Below are positions 24,020 through 34,214 of a stretch of 64,000 bases of DNA, piece after piece. Below the pieces are notes generated by a model. It made no database searches. It saw nothing but the letters and a program-made list of their open reading frames with translations, and had not been told where the DNA came from. The first letter of the stretch is position 1, and every line of letters begins with the position of its first letter. Source of the DNA: Casuarina equisetifolia. Taxonomy: Eukaryota; Streptophyta; Magnoliopsida; Fagales; Casuarinaceae. Made by a program: the position numbers and the translations under genes. The stretch is from assembly GCA_028551475.1 (NCBI GenBank), contig CM052355.1:19929580-19993579 (forward strand), in the 5' to 3' direction.

Positions 24020-24737
24020 CTTTCAATTGGTTCAGCGTGGTCCTTTAAATTCTCATCAATGGCAGGGATGCCTTAAGGGTCTTCTCAGAAATGCCTATAA
24101 AAGATAGGGCACCAGATTATGTCGTCTATGTAGGTGTGTTGAGCACTTGTAGTCACGCTCGTCTTGTTAACAAGGGATTCCATCAGTTTAGAAAGACGGT
24201 GAAAATTGAGCATGGGATTAAACCAACAGTCCATCATTATTGTTGTCTGGTGGACCTCACTGGGCAAAGCAAATTGCTCAATGAAGCCTTTGAGTTCATC
24301 AATTCAATGCCCATTAAGCCAAATGATGCTGTATGGCGAAGCCTTCTTAGCTCCTGTTTGGTTCATCAGAACTTGGAGCTTAGAGAGATTGCAGCAAAGA
24401 ACCTTTTCCAATTCGAGTCTCTTAATCCTAGATTTTATATAATGCTATCCAACATGTAATGACAGTTGAAGTTTGAAGACTATTCCCCGAATACATCACA
24501 GGTATTAATGGGCAGAGATTGAAAGCTCACAGCCAGAATCTACCTACAGTTTTTATACTGTTACATCTCAGGAGTCTCCCATAAGGATAGTTAGAAATGC
24601 CAGGATGTGCAATGATTGTTATACGTAACACCAAATATGTTTCAGTGATTTATGAATGAGAGATCATTGTAAGAGAACATTCTCGATTCCACCATTTCAG
24701 AAATGGAACTTGCAGCTACTACGGTGATTTCTGGTGA
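24020..24737 (+). pseudogene. DYW-type pentatricopeptide repeat protein, C-terminal remnant
   Basis: Starts in a PPR motif (GRDALRVFSEMP near 24062), continues through the last PPR and E-domain in an open frame (24091-24459, VLSTCSHARLV...GIKPTVHHYCCLVDLTG), then reaches a decayed DYW domain (IRIVRNARMCNDC near 24578-24620, REIIV and HSRFHHF near 24660-24700). It ends in GTCSYYGDFW and a TGA at 24735-24737, so the terminal DYW triplet reads DFW. Intact proteins of this class edit organelle RNA. Here the repeats upstream are missing, and the frame breaks after 24459 and again inside the DYW part (a TAA at the position of the conserved HTVTK segment, an in-frame TGA before REIIV). Clearly non-functional. 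Confidence 0.85.
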
Positions 24738-25379
24738 AATTGACTAAGTTTTGTCCTTGCCTAATTGATTCATGGGGAACATCTGTGTTTTTATCACCAT
24801 CTTGAATGTATTTCTCTAGAAATATAGATCTTTGGCAGGAGAAGTACACCATTAAAGGAGAGGAAATTGAGTAAACCAAGCTTTTGAAAATGGCTTTCAT
24901 GGCTACTATCATTCAATCATAGAAACTGGAAACTTAAAGTTGCCACAAAAAATGTGATGGCAAAGAACACTCTTTGGACATTCTACTGGAAAAGTAACTT
25001 TGTAGAACTAATTCTGCCGTTGAATAAAGGTCAACATTCTTCCAGTTTACAGGAGTGGGCTTATTAGATATGAGCAGATGAAACTGCTACTGTGGTTCTA
25101 GTGGTCCACAGATCACCACTTTCTATAGCAACACCAGGGGGATCTTCTCTGACTAACAGCGCCAAAACATTGACTGAACTCCACATTTTAGTGTCGTTGC
25201 TGCCACAATCCCCTAAGGTTACGACAAAGATAGCATCAAAAACACCTGCTCCAGGAACTCCTACTAGCAAAACTCCTTCCATGTTAACTGGAGCGTCCAA
25301 AAGCTGCATTTGTGTTTCAAGTTCAATCTGCAAATTCAGAAAGGTAGTCACTAGTTGAACCAGATTGCAATGAACTAGA

Positions 25380-25540
25380 GTTTTTTTTTAATAAAAAATA
25401 AAAAATAAAAAAGGGACAAAGCCCCCAAAACTTTATTAATAAAACACAACTAAAAAAGGCAAGGCTTAAATCTTTCCCGTACACCAGAAGCCTCCTGTAG
25501 GGTGGGAAAAAGAAATACAAGGCACAAACTGCAACACCTA
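25380..25540 (-). mobile_element. Possible LINE 3' end
   Basis: On the minus strand, a 3' end resembling plant L1-type elements (CTTCTGGTGTACGGGAAAG, then TTATTAATAAAGTTTTGGGGG) runs into an A/T-rich tail at plus-strand 25381-25415. No reverse transcriptase was recognised beside it and no target duplication was found. The unrecognised open frame upstream (25538-25933) may belong to it. Confidence 0.3.
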
Positions 25541-25933
25541 GGTTATGCAACACCTATGCTTCCCAAAACAAAAGCTGCTCATAATCCCTATACAAAAGAT
25601 GTGGTAATGTCGGGATCTAAAGGAGCCCGCACTAGTGGGAGCCCCGGGGCCCGATGCAGGTGGAGTTGGAAGCGGGCATAGAGGAGTGAACTGCAATACT
25701 GATTCATCAGATAAGCTTGGTGGAGTAAATGGACTGACAATGGGGTAATGCCCTAACGAAAAAGGCTCCTCTTTCACCAAAATAAAATTGGACAACATCG
25801 GTGAACCAATCATTTTTTCATCGTGCGGATTGATCTCCTTCTTCCGTGATGGTTGAGCTTCTTCTCCGTCACCAGAAATGACTTTCCCACCATCTTCATC
25901 AACGTAGCTCAGGGCCAGGAAGGCATAATGCAC
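25538..25933 (-). other. Unrecognised open frame of 131 codons
   Basis: Open minus-strand frame rich in Pro, Ser and acidic residues (for example SPFTPPSLSDESVLQF and PLPTPPASGPGAPTSAG), with more GC than its surroundings. No family was recognised and the first codon is not clearly an ATG. It lies between the phosphomevalonate kinase exons beside a LINE-like tail. It could be a captured host exon or an element-encoded piece. Confidence 0.25.
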
Positions 25934-27140
25934 TTAAGGGTGCATCATAAAAATCCGTGAAGGACTTACAGCAACCTTAGGTGGATTTTTTTTTTTTTTT
26001 TAAACACACGGGAGGGATAGGAGTAGCAAACTCCAAACCTGGTGGAATCGCAAATTAAGACTCCTTGACTCTTTGCCATTAAGGTATCCATTATTGTAAA
26101 AAAAAATTTAAATTGCAATTTATGAAAAATTTATGAGGCAAAATATAGGTGAACCTATGTTCTCTATATGCATAAAGTGACTACTAACTACGAGCTGTTG
26201 AATGCTCATAATTCGTTTGTCAAGATTAATTTTAGTAAGTGTTCAATCAAACGTTTTACCAAGATTGTAATCTCAAATCAACTGAGTTCATTAGCAATTA
26301 TATGGAATTTTTAGATACATATTAAGATCATAGTAATTATTCTTTATTGTTTCAAATTACAAGATTGTAATCTTTGCTTGAAGTTTCACAATATTTTTGG
26401 GCCCCAAATCTTACAATTCTGAAAATTCTCCTTAAACTAGTAGCAAATATGTTGCAACAATACGAACTCCCCATTTTACCAAAACTATTGAAGTCTGATA
26501 CTCATTTTTCTTTTGGAATTATTAACCTGGATCTGCGTAATTGATGTTAATTAAAGTAGAACAACTAACGAGGGTAAAGCAAAAACCAAACTCCAACTTC
26601 ATGATTCTTATTGAAGGGAACATAGAAAAAACAAAAAGCACTTCAAAATCGGGAACTACTTTGAAAGTGTCAATCTTTGGCTTGAATCTTATATGCAAAA
26701 CCACTATTTTGGTCCTTGAATTGCCTGTCATAGTTTAAAATTGTCATCAAATCATCAATTATGTTGATCAAATCCCTTTTGTTGTGAATGTCTTTCAATG
26801 TTAATCGTGACTTGCTTGAACATCCACAGCCTGATGGAAAATTGCTAATGCGACTAATGTCATTATACACTTGTCCTCATAAATGCAGGAATAAGAGCAA
26901 AGAAAAATTCTTTCAGTATCCTTATTAGTCCAAACAATAAAAATACCATTATTCTTAGGCTTCTCAGAATTTTTTTTTTTTTTGAGTCACCAAAATGCAA
27001 CTTGAAACTAAAGCAGCTATGGTAACACTTAAGTTTTTTCATATGCCATATAAAATGTTTGTTTTTATTAAGGTGGAGAATACAAATAACTGGAATGACA
27101 TATGGTCTGACATGACGAGAAAAGAACCTATGGAACACCG
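25934..27140. other. AT-rich DNA between the phosphomevalonate kinase exon remnants
   Basis: No gene is seen. There are T-runs at 25987-26003 and 26970-26983. A short stretch after the first (acgggagggataggagtagcaaactccaaac) looks like the terminal part of a tRNA-related SINE but has no clear B box. Short open frames at 26522-26870 on both strands resemble nothing known. Confidence 0.4.
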
Positions 27141-27744
27141 GCATATGATATCTGATCACAAGCATAGCATCTCTGGCTGCGGACACCGCTTCAACAATCA
27201 CTTTTTTTGTTGGATCAGAAGCTTCCTCTGGCCATTGTTGAAAATTTGCAAGTGAAGAATCAAAACTAGAAATATTAAAAATAAGAAAAAGAGTAGAAAA
27301 GTGAAAAATACTAAATTTACAGGTTATATAAACTAGATAATCTCAACAACACGCACATGGTTCTCCAAATTGTACGATTTCTGAAGTTCACAGTTTGAAA
27401 ATGGAGCTCATAAACAAGCAAAAACCTGGTCTAGAACATAGTTTTATGTGCCTAAATCTTATTTAAAGTACCACATTTTTTTTTTCCACAATGAGACGTG
27501 GATAGCTTATGGTAATAGACTCGGGATAAATCACTTGCTCCTCCCTGCTCTCACCGACGGGAAAACTAGAAGTCCAAAAGAAAACCCAAAAAGACGATAA
27601 GTACCACGACCAAATCTAAAATCAAAAAAATCAACCAATCAAATAGCAAGCAACAACCTGAAATTTCATCATGACAACTGTATAACTTGTTATAATTTCT
27701 GAATGAATGTCTTAAAATAACTTGTTATAATTTCTTAATCTTGT

Positions 27745-27797
27745 GGCCCAGCAAATGAAATATTGCATTTTTACTCAGCCCAACCCAGCCCATAACA
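27745..27797 (+). promoter_or_regulatory. Site II-like (TGGGCY) cluster upstream of SKIP
   Basis: Three GGCCCA/AGCCCA-type words (ggccca near 27745, agccca near 27777, agccca near 27787) sit about 280-340 bp upstream of the 5'UTR intron donor. Such site II elements are typical of plant housekeeping promoters, which fits a spliceosome component. Confidence 0.4.
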
Positions 27798-28587
27798 GCA
27801 TAAAAGGCTTTGCCTTAATTACGGTAAAAGTGTTGATTGTTATTGCTAAATTACCCTCGGAACTTCCCTCTTTGTTGAAAAGAAGCCCACCGCCGACTTG
27901 GCTTTAACATTTTCAGACGTAAATTAATCCTGAGAGGATTTCGTCGTGGTTCCGTATGAAGGGAACTTGGTCGGTAGGTTAATTCTATCCGGCTGATCTG
28001 GGCTTGCACTTTCCATATTGACCCCGACCGCTTGCCTTTCCAAACCTTTCGTCAGTTTGCATGAGCGAGAGAGTCACAGAGAGGTAAGTTCTCTGTTCCT
28101 CTATTTTATATGTTTGAAATTTAGGGTTCCTTTTTTTTTTTTTTTTGGGAGATTGAATGAATGAAACGCGAGTTAAAGATTCTTTTGGTTTGTGTCGATC
28201 TGAGCCTTATTTTCTTGTATGTTGGGCTTTTGAAATTTTCTTGCTTTAGAAGGTCTAATGGGATTTTATCGGATTATTGGAGTTCGGCTTGTTAGATTTT
28301 TTTCAGAGGTCCGCTCTGGTTTTATATACGTTTGGTTTTTGGTTGCCTAGAATGTTTTTCTAGATCTAGTGTTCGCTATATTCTATTTAATTTGAGGATT
28401 CTAAGAGCTGAATTGGGAGTTTCCTTTAAGTTTTTTAAAACTCAATTCGTTTGAATTATCGTTCATTCTTCCCTTTTCCTTTTCTTGATAAACAAGCAAA
28501 AAATGTTCTAATGCAAAGACTTGTAAAACCCATGAGTTGGTAGACCGAAGTAGGGATGGTTTTAATTCTGGTTTTTTGCCAACACAG

Positions 28588-28659
28588 TTGGCCCGTACGA
28601 AACAAACTGCTCGTAGGTTGACTAGAGGAAAGGCTCCCGGAAAGCAACTCGCTACCAAG
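28588..28659 (+). pseudogene. Histone H3.3 first coding exon, fossil
   Basis: Seventy-two bases encode LARTKQTARRLTRGKAPGKQ then LATK, the H3 tail up to K23, ending exactly at a gt donor. Replacement-type (H3.3) plant genes have an intron at that place. The start codon ATG is TTG, and K9, S10, G12 and R17 are changed to R, L, R and G, while K4, K14, K18 and K23 remain. An acceptor-like cacag precedes it. The remaining H3 exons were not found. With the start lost and key modified residues changed, it is a pseudogene. Confidence 0.85.
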
Positions 28660-28924
28660 GTTTGTGCTATTATCCTAACTCCTCTCTCTCTCGCGGTTAG
28701 ATTCATGATTAAAATGTTATTTCTTCGTTCGTTATCTAGACAATACCGTTTATTTTCTATACACCATATGATCAAGTGCAGAACTTAAAATCCATTCTCT
28801 TAGATAATGTGATTGGTTGTAGAATTACACCTAATAGTAGACCAACTTTCACACTTCAAATTCTTGTTTGGATTGGTTCCAATTAGTGTGTTTTACCATC
28901 TAGGTTCGACCAAACTTGTAGGTG

Positions 28925-29125
28925 AAATCACATCAACCATACTTAATGGGTTTACTCTGTAGTCATCAACGTCCTCTTGGTGTGTTAGCCCAAAATTGTG
29001 GTGAAGTCGTTAGCTATGCTTGTCTTCAAAAAGCACTTCAAAAGATGTCATTTGTAGGGTGGTGCAGTAATTGGTGTTGTACTGCATCTCAGCAAGTGCT
29101 AACCGGTAATGTTACTTCCTAGGCC
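28925..29125 (-). mobile_element. Gypsy integrase-end remnant
   Basis: The minus strand reads QYNTNYCTTLQMTSFEVLFED, resembling the conserved end of Gypsy integrases (WYNT.YHT..KMTPFE.LYG). It is a small fossil without LTRs. Identification rests on this one block. Confidence 0.45.
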
Positions 29126-29136
29126 TCTTAATCTAA

Positions 29137-29466
29137 ATTACATTTAGATATAGTGGAGGGTCAAATAGAGAGATTTTAATTTTTGAGAAACTCAGCAATT
29201 CTTCTTCTAAGGTTTGGGCGGAAAAGGCCTACTGGCAGAAATTCTTCTTTGACACTCGAAAATTTGTCATTCAAGAATGTCCTTTTTATGAGACATACGA
29301 GGACATTGATGGGGTCCCTTTGCCTGTCACCGCTGTTGTACCCTGTAATGTTATTTTGGCAACCAAGGTGATAGCTTTAGCCACCCCCATTACTCTCAAG
29401 TGTGTGCGGAAGCCACTGTTTGGATTGCTAAAATTGGCCGCCTATCACATAGGAATTCTCACATGA
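29137..29466 (+). other. Unrecognised stop-free frame inside the SKIP leader intron
   Basis: A frame without ATG stays open for about 110 codons to a TGA at 29464-29466. It includes VWAEKAYWQKFFFDTRKF and CPFYETYEDIDGVPLPVTAV, which look like real globular protein and unlike random AT-rich translation. No family was recognised. It could be a captured exon of another host gene, deposited with the H3.3 exon. Confidence 0.35.
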
Positions 29467-29669
29467 ATCAATGTCAATAAAATCTTTACCTTAAATCCAA
29501 TAAGAACAGGATATTTTTACGTATATAGACCAAAATAGTGATTTTTTTTCTTAGTGAATCTGTTTGTATACTTTTGTATCCAGCAACTGATTCTCTATTC
29601 CTCTGGGTTTATTTGCAGGCTCGGAGCTTCTAAGCTTTATTGGGTTTTTGTTACAAATAGCGTGTTATC

Positions 29670-31561
29670 ATGGCAGCACTAAAGGAGCTTCTTCCGCCTG
29701 CGAAATCAACCACAACTACATATTATGACCACTCCAATGACCCGTGGTTCAAGCAGAGATTCAGTTCCTCTGAAGCGGAAAAATCCACTGTTGTCAAGCA
29801 CAATATTGTGCCTCCTTACCTAAAGCGTGCAGGTTTTGTTCCCCGAAAGGTAGAGGATTTTGGGGATGGGGGTGCATTTCCAGAGATTCACGTTGCTCAA
29901 TACCCTCTTGGCATGGGTAGAGACAGGTCATCAAAGCCTGGATCAAAGATTCTTCCTGTGACTGTTGATGCTCAAGGCAACGTTGCCTATGATGCAATTG
30001 TGAAGCAGAACGAGAATGTTAAGAAGATAGTTTACTCACAGCATAAAGATCTTATACCAAAGGTCCTGAAGAATGATAGTGGAGAGGCAGAAGCTGATGA
30101 AGAGATTGAGAAAGAGATTGAAGAGACAACACAAGAGACAAAAGCTGCCCTTGAAAAGATTGTGAATGTGAGGTTAAGTGCAGCGCAGCCAAAAAATGTT
30201 CCAAAACAGTCCACTGAAACAAAATTTATCAAATATAAGCCATCACAGCAATCGGCAGCATTCAACTCTGGTGCCAAGGAAAGGATAATCAGTATGATGC
30301 AGATGCCTGTGGATCCACTTGAACCACCTAAGTTCAAGCATAAGCGAGTTCCAAAGGCTTCTGGGTCCCCACCTGTGCCAGTGATGCATTCTCCTCCTCG
30401 GCCTGTGACCGTGAAGGATCAACAAGATTGGAAGATCCCACCTTGTATTTCAAATTGGAAGAACCCTAAAGGTTATACGATACCCCTTGATAAGCGTCTG
30501 GCAGCTGATGGTAGAGGCCTTCAAGATGTTCAGATCAATGACAATTTTGCAAAGCTTTCTGAATCTCTGTATGTTGCTGAGCAGAAGGCTCGAGAAGCTG
30601 TTGCCATGAGATCAAAGGTTCAAAAAGAGATGATGATGAAGGAGAAGGAAAGGAAAGAGCAGGAACTGAGGACACTTGCTGAAAAAGCTCGTGCTGAGAG
30701 AACTGGTGTGGCACCCCCAGCTGCTATTCCAGTCCCTTCTGAGAAGAGAGCCATGGATAGTGCTGATATGAGGGTTGATTATGAGCTCCCAAGGGACAAA
30801 GAGAAGGATTTCCCAAAGGAGAGTAGGGAGGAAAGGGAAGAACGACTGCGGCGTGAGAAAATTCGGGAGGAACGACGCCGAGAGAGAGAGAGGGAAAGGA
30901 GGTTGGAGGCCAAAGATGCTGCAATGGGAAAGAAGAGCAAGATCACTAGAGATAGAGATCGTGATATCAGTGAGAAAGTTGCTCTTGGCATGGCCTCTAC
31001 TGGGGCAGGAAGAGGAGGAGAGGTTATGTACGACCAGAGACTGTTCAACCAGGATAAAGGGATGGACTCTGGATTTGCTACTGATGACCAGTACAATGTA
31101 TATGACAAGGGATTGTTTACTGCACAGCCAACACTTTCGACCCTTTACAGGCCAAAGAAAGATGTCGATGCTGAGATGTATGGAGGTGCAGATGAGCAGT
31201 TGGAGAATATCATGAAGACTGATCGCTTCAAACCTGACAAGGGCTTTACAGGTTTTGAGGTGCAGATGAGCAGTTGGAGAATATCATGAAGACTGATCGC
31301 TTCAAACCTGACAAGGGCTTTACAGGTGCCGCTGAAAAAGCAGGTTCGAGAGATGGGCCATTGGAGTTTGAGAAAGTGGCTGAGGAGGCTGATCCATTTG
31401 GACTGGATCAGTTCTTGACAGAGGTGAAGAAGGGCAAGAAAGCCCTCGAGAAAGTCGGTACGGGAGGGACAATGAAAGCAAGCGCTGGGTCTTCAATGAG
31501 AGATGGCTATGAAGGAGGAGGTTCCAGTAGGACTCGCATTGGGTTTGAAAGAGGACGTTGA
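29670..31561 (+). CDS. SKIP: SNW/SKI-interacting protein (SKIP) with 74-bp candidate intron
   Basis: Plant SKIP, a spliceosome (NineTeen/Prp19-associated) and transcription co-factor in the nucleus, linked in Arabidopsis to clock and stress splicing. The N-terminal part has GRDRSSKPG; the SNW domain carries ISNWKNPKGYTIPLDKRLAADGRGLQ at about residues 260-285, followed by a charged, helical RE/KE-rich segment (residues about 310-440) and the C-terminal DPFGLDQFL and RTRIGFERGR. The contiguous frame ends early at 31289, because 31186-31259 is repeated exactly at 31260 with a 74-bp period. Removing 31252-31325 (starts GT, ends TTTACAG) restores 605 residues, close to the usual 613. So either a new intron is spliced out, or the gene is truncated at 539 residues, or the repeat is an assembly error. 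Start ATG at 29670 follows the leader exon. Confidence 0.9.
31186..31326. repeat. Exact 74-bp tandem duplication in the SKIP coding exon
   Basis: The unit starting gtgcagatgagcag at 31186 is repeated from 31260 without a mismatch over about 67 bp. A short filler (tttgag) ends the first unit. Each unit contains TTTACAG followed by GT, so the copy supplies a GT start (31252) and AG end (31325) one period apart. A CTGAC branch-point-like word lies about 14 bases before the AG. Confidence 0.95.
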
Positions 31562-32829
31562 GAAGCTTTTCATTTTATTTTGTGTTTTTTCCATCTTTCT
31601 CCCTTTCTTGGTCTCGTGGTAAAACTAGTGGATCGCATGAGAATGTGTATTTTCTGTACACTGATGTACTATTTTCCTTTAATAGATGCAAATAAGCGTA
31701 CATTCTTGTTTACATTGTTTAGCATCGAGATAAAATTGAGTTAAGATACGTTTAATGTCAGATTTACTGCACAAGAGATCTACCTATCAAACATGGGTCG
31801 GTCCTCACATGTCATAGACCAAATCATCACACAAATTTCCGAACATTTAGAATAGGATATTCAAATATCCATGTGAAAGTTTTTGATGTTTAAATTCAGA
31901 TCAATTGAAACATATATGAAAAATATTGAATATTTTTACTCAAGGTATTTGATATTTGATATTTGAATTCAAGTCAATTCAAACTGGCATTAAAAAAATA
32001 ATAAAATATTTCTTAACAAGATATTTGATATCTTAATTAAAATCAATTTAAACTTATCTATAAATATTTATGGTTTGGGATTCATTAAAGTTCAATTTTC
32101 CTAACCGTTTCCCCAGGGTAGAAAATTATATTTCAATTATTTATTTGAATGAAAACGGAACAGAGTTGGAATATGTTTTCCCTATCTTACATTTCAGTTT
32201 GATAGGTAGCAAATTAAAGCGTACTTTTACTTTTATTTTCTTTTTTCTTTTTTCTTTTTTAAAAAGATTTGGACGCAAGAAGGCCTTGGCAATCGTTGCC
32301 TGGCTAGTGGGGATTTTGCTTTAGTATGGTGAATTACGGTAAACGGAGAGAGAAAGAGAGCGCCGGATTTGACTGTTACTGCAATTGGTCATCAAATGTG
32401 TTCGTGGTTAATCGTACGTTAACGGCTGAGGTTGCTTGGAGAAAAAGAAATGAGGGTCTTTTTTTTTCACCCCTCCCCATGTAAGTAGAACCAGACACCA
32501 AATCGAGAATCTTATAATTAATAAATAATAAAGTTTTAAATTACAAAGTAATTTATTATTTTTTATTCCTTACTTCTTATTAATTAAAATTAGATATTAA
32601 CTTAATATAACTGAATTTTGAATTTTTAACATGATTAGCTCTTAATCTAGGTTTTGGACACCTAATCCAGTACGACTAGGTTTTAGATTCCTTACCTAAT
32701 TAGGTTCTTTATGTAGAGGAAATAAACTATAAAACCTAATCGTAAGTATTCCAAATGGAAGAACATCTTGTTTAGAGAAAGGAAGAGAAAGGAGAGAGAG
32801 AGAGGGGCAAAACAAAGTGGCAATAATGT
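31562..32829. other. 3' flank of SKIP and AT-rich intergenic DNA
   Basis: Begins with the SKIP 3'UTR, then AT-rich DNA. Around 31850-32050 a degenerate tattcaaatatc/gatatttgatat vocabulary recurs in both orientations. The open frame at 32070-32324 shows no family similarity. No gene was seen. Confidence 0.5.
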
Positions 32830-33150
32830 TGTTTTTTGTAAAGAACATACTATATACTCTTCTTTTAAAGAATGCTTTGAACTTTTTTATAAAGAACTTT
32901 AAATTAGTGTAAGTTAAAAAACCAACCAGTTTGTGGGAAAGATTTTGGTAATTATGCAATAAGAGTATAAAAAAAAATTGAACAAAAATTTTTACCTTAA
33001 TTTGAAATGAGTTATTTAGTTTTAAGTTCTTAAGTCCTTTATTCAGCATCTTTTCTTAAATTATTACCTTTTAATTCTCATCATATTTTAACACTTTGTA
33101 GTGAAAATTATCTTATTAAAAATCTCTCACTAGCCTCGCATGTCCAGACC
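32830..33150. repeat. Dispersed repeat, copy 1 (partner 55080-55395)
   Basis: About 320 bp matching 55080-55395 in the same orientation, with shared blocks such as gtgggaaagattttggtaat and aaaatctctcactagcc. It has no coding capacity. Copy 2 directly abuts a Gypsy gag remnant, so both could be LTR-derived; this is inference. Confidence 0.75.
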
Positions 33151-33697
33151 TAGCTTCCTAACAATAAATAATAAATAATAAGAGAGAGAGAGTTCATTAT
33201 AATTCTCAAATGATAATTTATAATTGATGTAAATTTAGTGACAAACTTTTTTTCTTTTTTAATTTTAACAAGGAAGAGGAGGAGAAAGGACTCAAACCCA
33301 TGATGACAAGCTTGAGTGAGGTCAACTTAAGGTTAGTATTTAGTAGTCATTTTAGGATGAATATATATATAGTGAATTTAATATTTGGTAGTTGTCTATT
33401 CAAAAGTAACTTTATTGGAGTATTGAAATATCTAATCCCACATTGGATAAGGGGACAGAAGAGCCTGACCTTATAAGCTTCTGCTGATAATTCACTATTA
33501 CACATTTCTATGTTTTAGTTAAGCCCTTCAGCTGCGTAGCCATTCGTAATGGCTTAATTTGATTAAAAAAATGGAAATGGAACCAAAGCGAATCCCACAT
33601 TACAGTCAGGGTTGGAGGTGGTTGGCTCCACAAAAGCTGAACCACTTCACACACTTGGCTGGGGTTTCTCGTGAGAGTTCCAGGTCTAGAAATATTT
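33151..33697. other. AT-rich DNA left of segmental copy B
   Basis: Contains small aataaataat and ga-type simple repeats near 33165-33193, a TA run near 33361-33371, and a tctaatcccacattggataag motif near 33430-33455 of a type common in plant LTR promoters. No gene and no element ends could be fixed. Confidence 0.4.
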
Positions 33698-34214
33698 TCT
33701 GCTTAGATGTTAGTTATCGGGAGAAGAACGAATGTCGGTCGTGAAGTGGTTGGAATGCATTGGAAGCTTGTTCGCGCTCATTGATTTGTCTAAAGAAATA
33801 AAGGCATTTCATGAGCGTAAAGCATTCCATGAAAATTGTACTTAGTACCAACATTGCTGAAAGGGATGCAGTTGATTTTTTTCTTTTGGGGGAGGTAGGG
33901 GTGAAATCAGTGGCTGAGAAGTAATAAAATTCCAGTGGAATTGTATAACGGTTTGCAATGAAAAGTATTCCCTTAGTTAGTGAGAAATAATGAACCAAGA
34001 TTTACATTTAAGCTGTATTATCTTTATGCAATCTAGGTTTGGCAAAAATTTTTGGGAGATGACTTGTGTTTATACTTGTCACTCTATTTGAATTTATCTT
34101 CATGATGACAGGACTGACTGTCATGTTATCTATGGTTACAAAACTTGTGATTTGTGTTGAAAACAGGTTTGAGTTTTACTGGTTTCAACCTTCCATTATG
34201 TTTGAGACGTGCAG

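Larger units (their letters stand above)
25064..27260 (-). pseudogene. Phosphomevalonate kinase, 3' two-exon remnant
   Basis: The last exon (25327-25064) follows a clean TTTGCAG acceptor and encodes IELETQMQLLDAPVNMEGVLLVGVPGAGVFDAIFVV to a TAA, matching the C-terminal GHMP-kinase segment of plant phosphomevalonate kinase (mevalonate pathway, cytosol or peroxisome). The preceding exon lies near 27250-27145 (QQWPEEASDPTKKVIVEA, then SAARDAMLVIRYHM). The two are about 1.8 kb apart and separated by repeat-derived DNA. The N-terminal exons, with the ATP-binding motif, are absent. The GAGG of active enzymes reads GAGV here, and LLAGVPGAG reads LLVGVPGAG. Probably a partial duplicate and non-functional. 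Confidence 0.75.
28084..29618 (+). other. Predicted 5'UTR intron of SKIP
   Basis: A strong donor (GAG followed by gtaagtt at 28084) and an acceptor (ttatttgcag ending at 29618) frame a 1535-bp intron between a leader exon and the coding exon. Leader introns are known in plant SKIP genes. The intron carries foreign material: a histone H3.3 exon, a Gypsy integrase scrap and an unrecognised open frame. Confidence 0.6.

Noticed and set aside
29670-31289. SKIP as a simple truncated 539-residue protein
   Set aside because: The alternative of a 74-nt GT-AG intron restores the conserved C-terminus (DPFGL..., RTRIGFERGR). Truncation is kept only as a fallback.
32070-32324. 84-codon frame downstream of SKIP
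   Set aside because: AT-rich, Phe/Lys-biased translation with no domain. Looks like chance.
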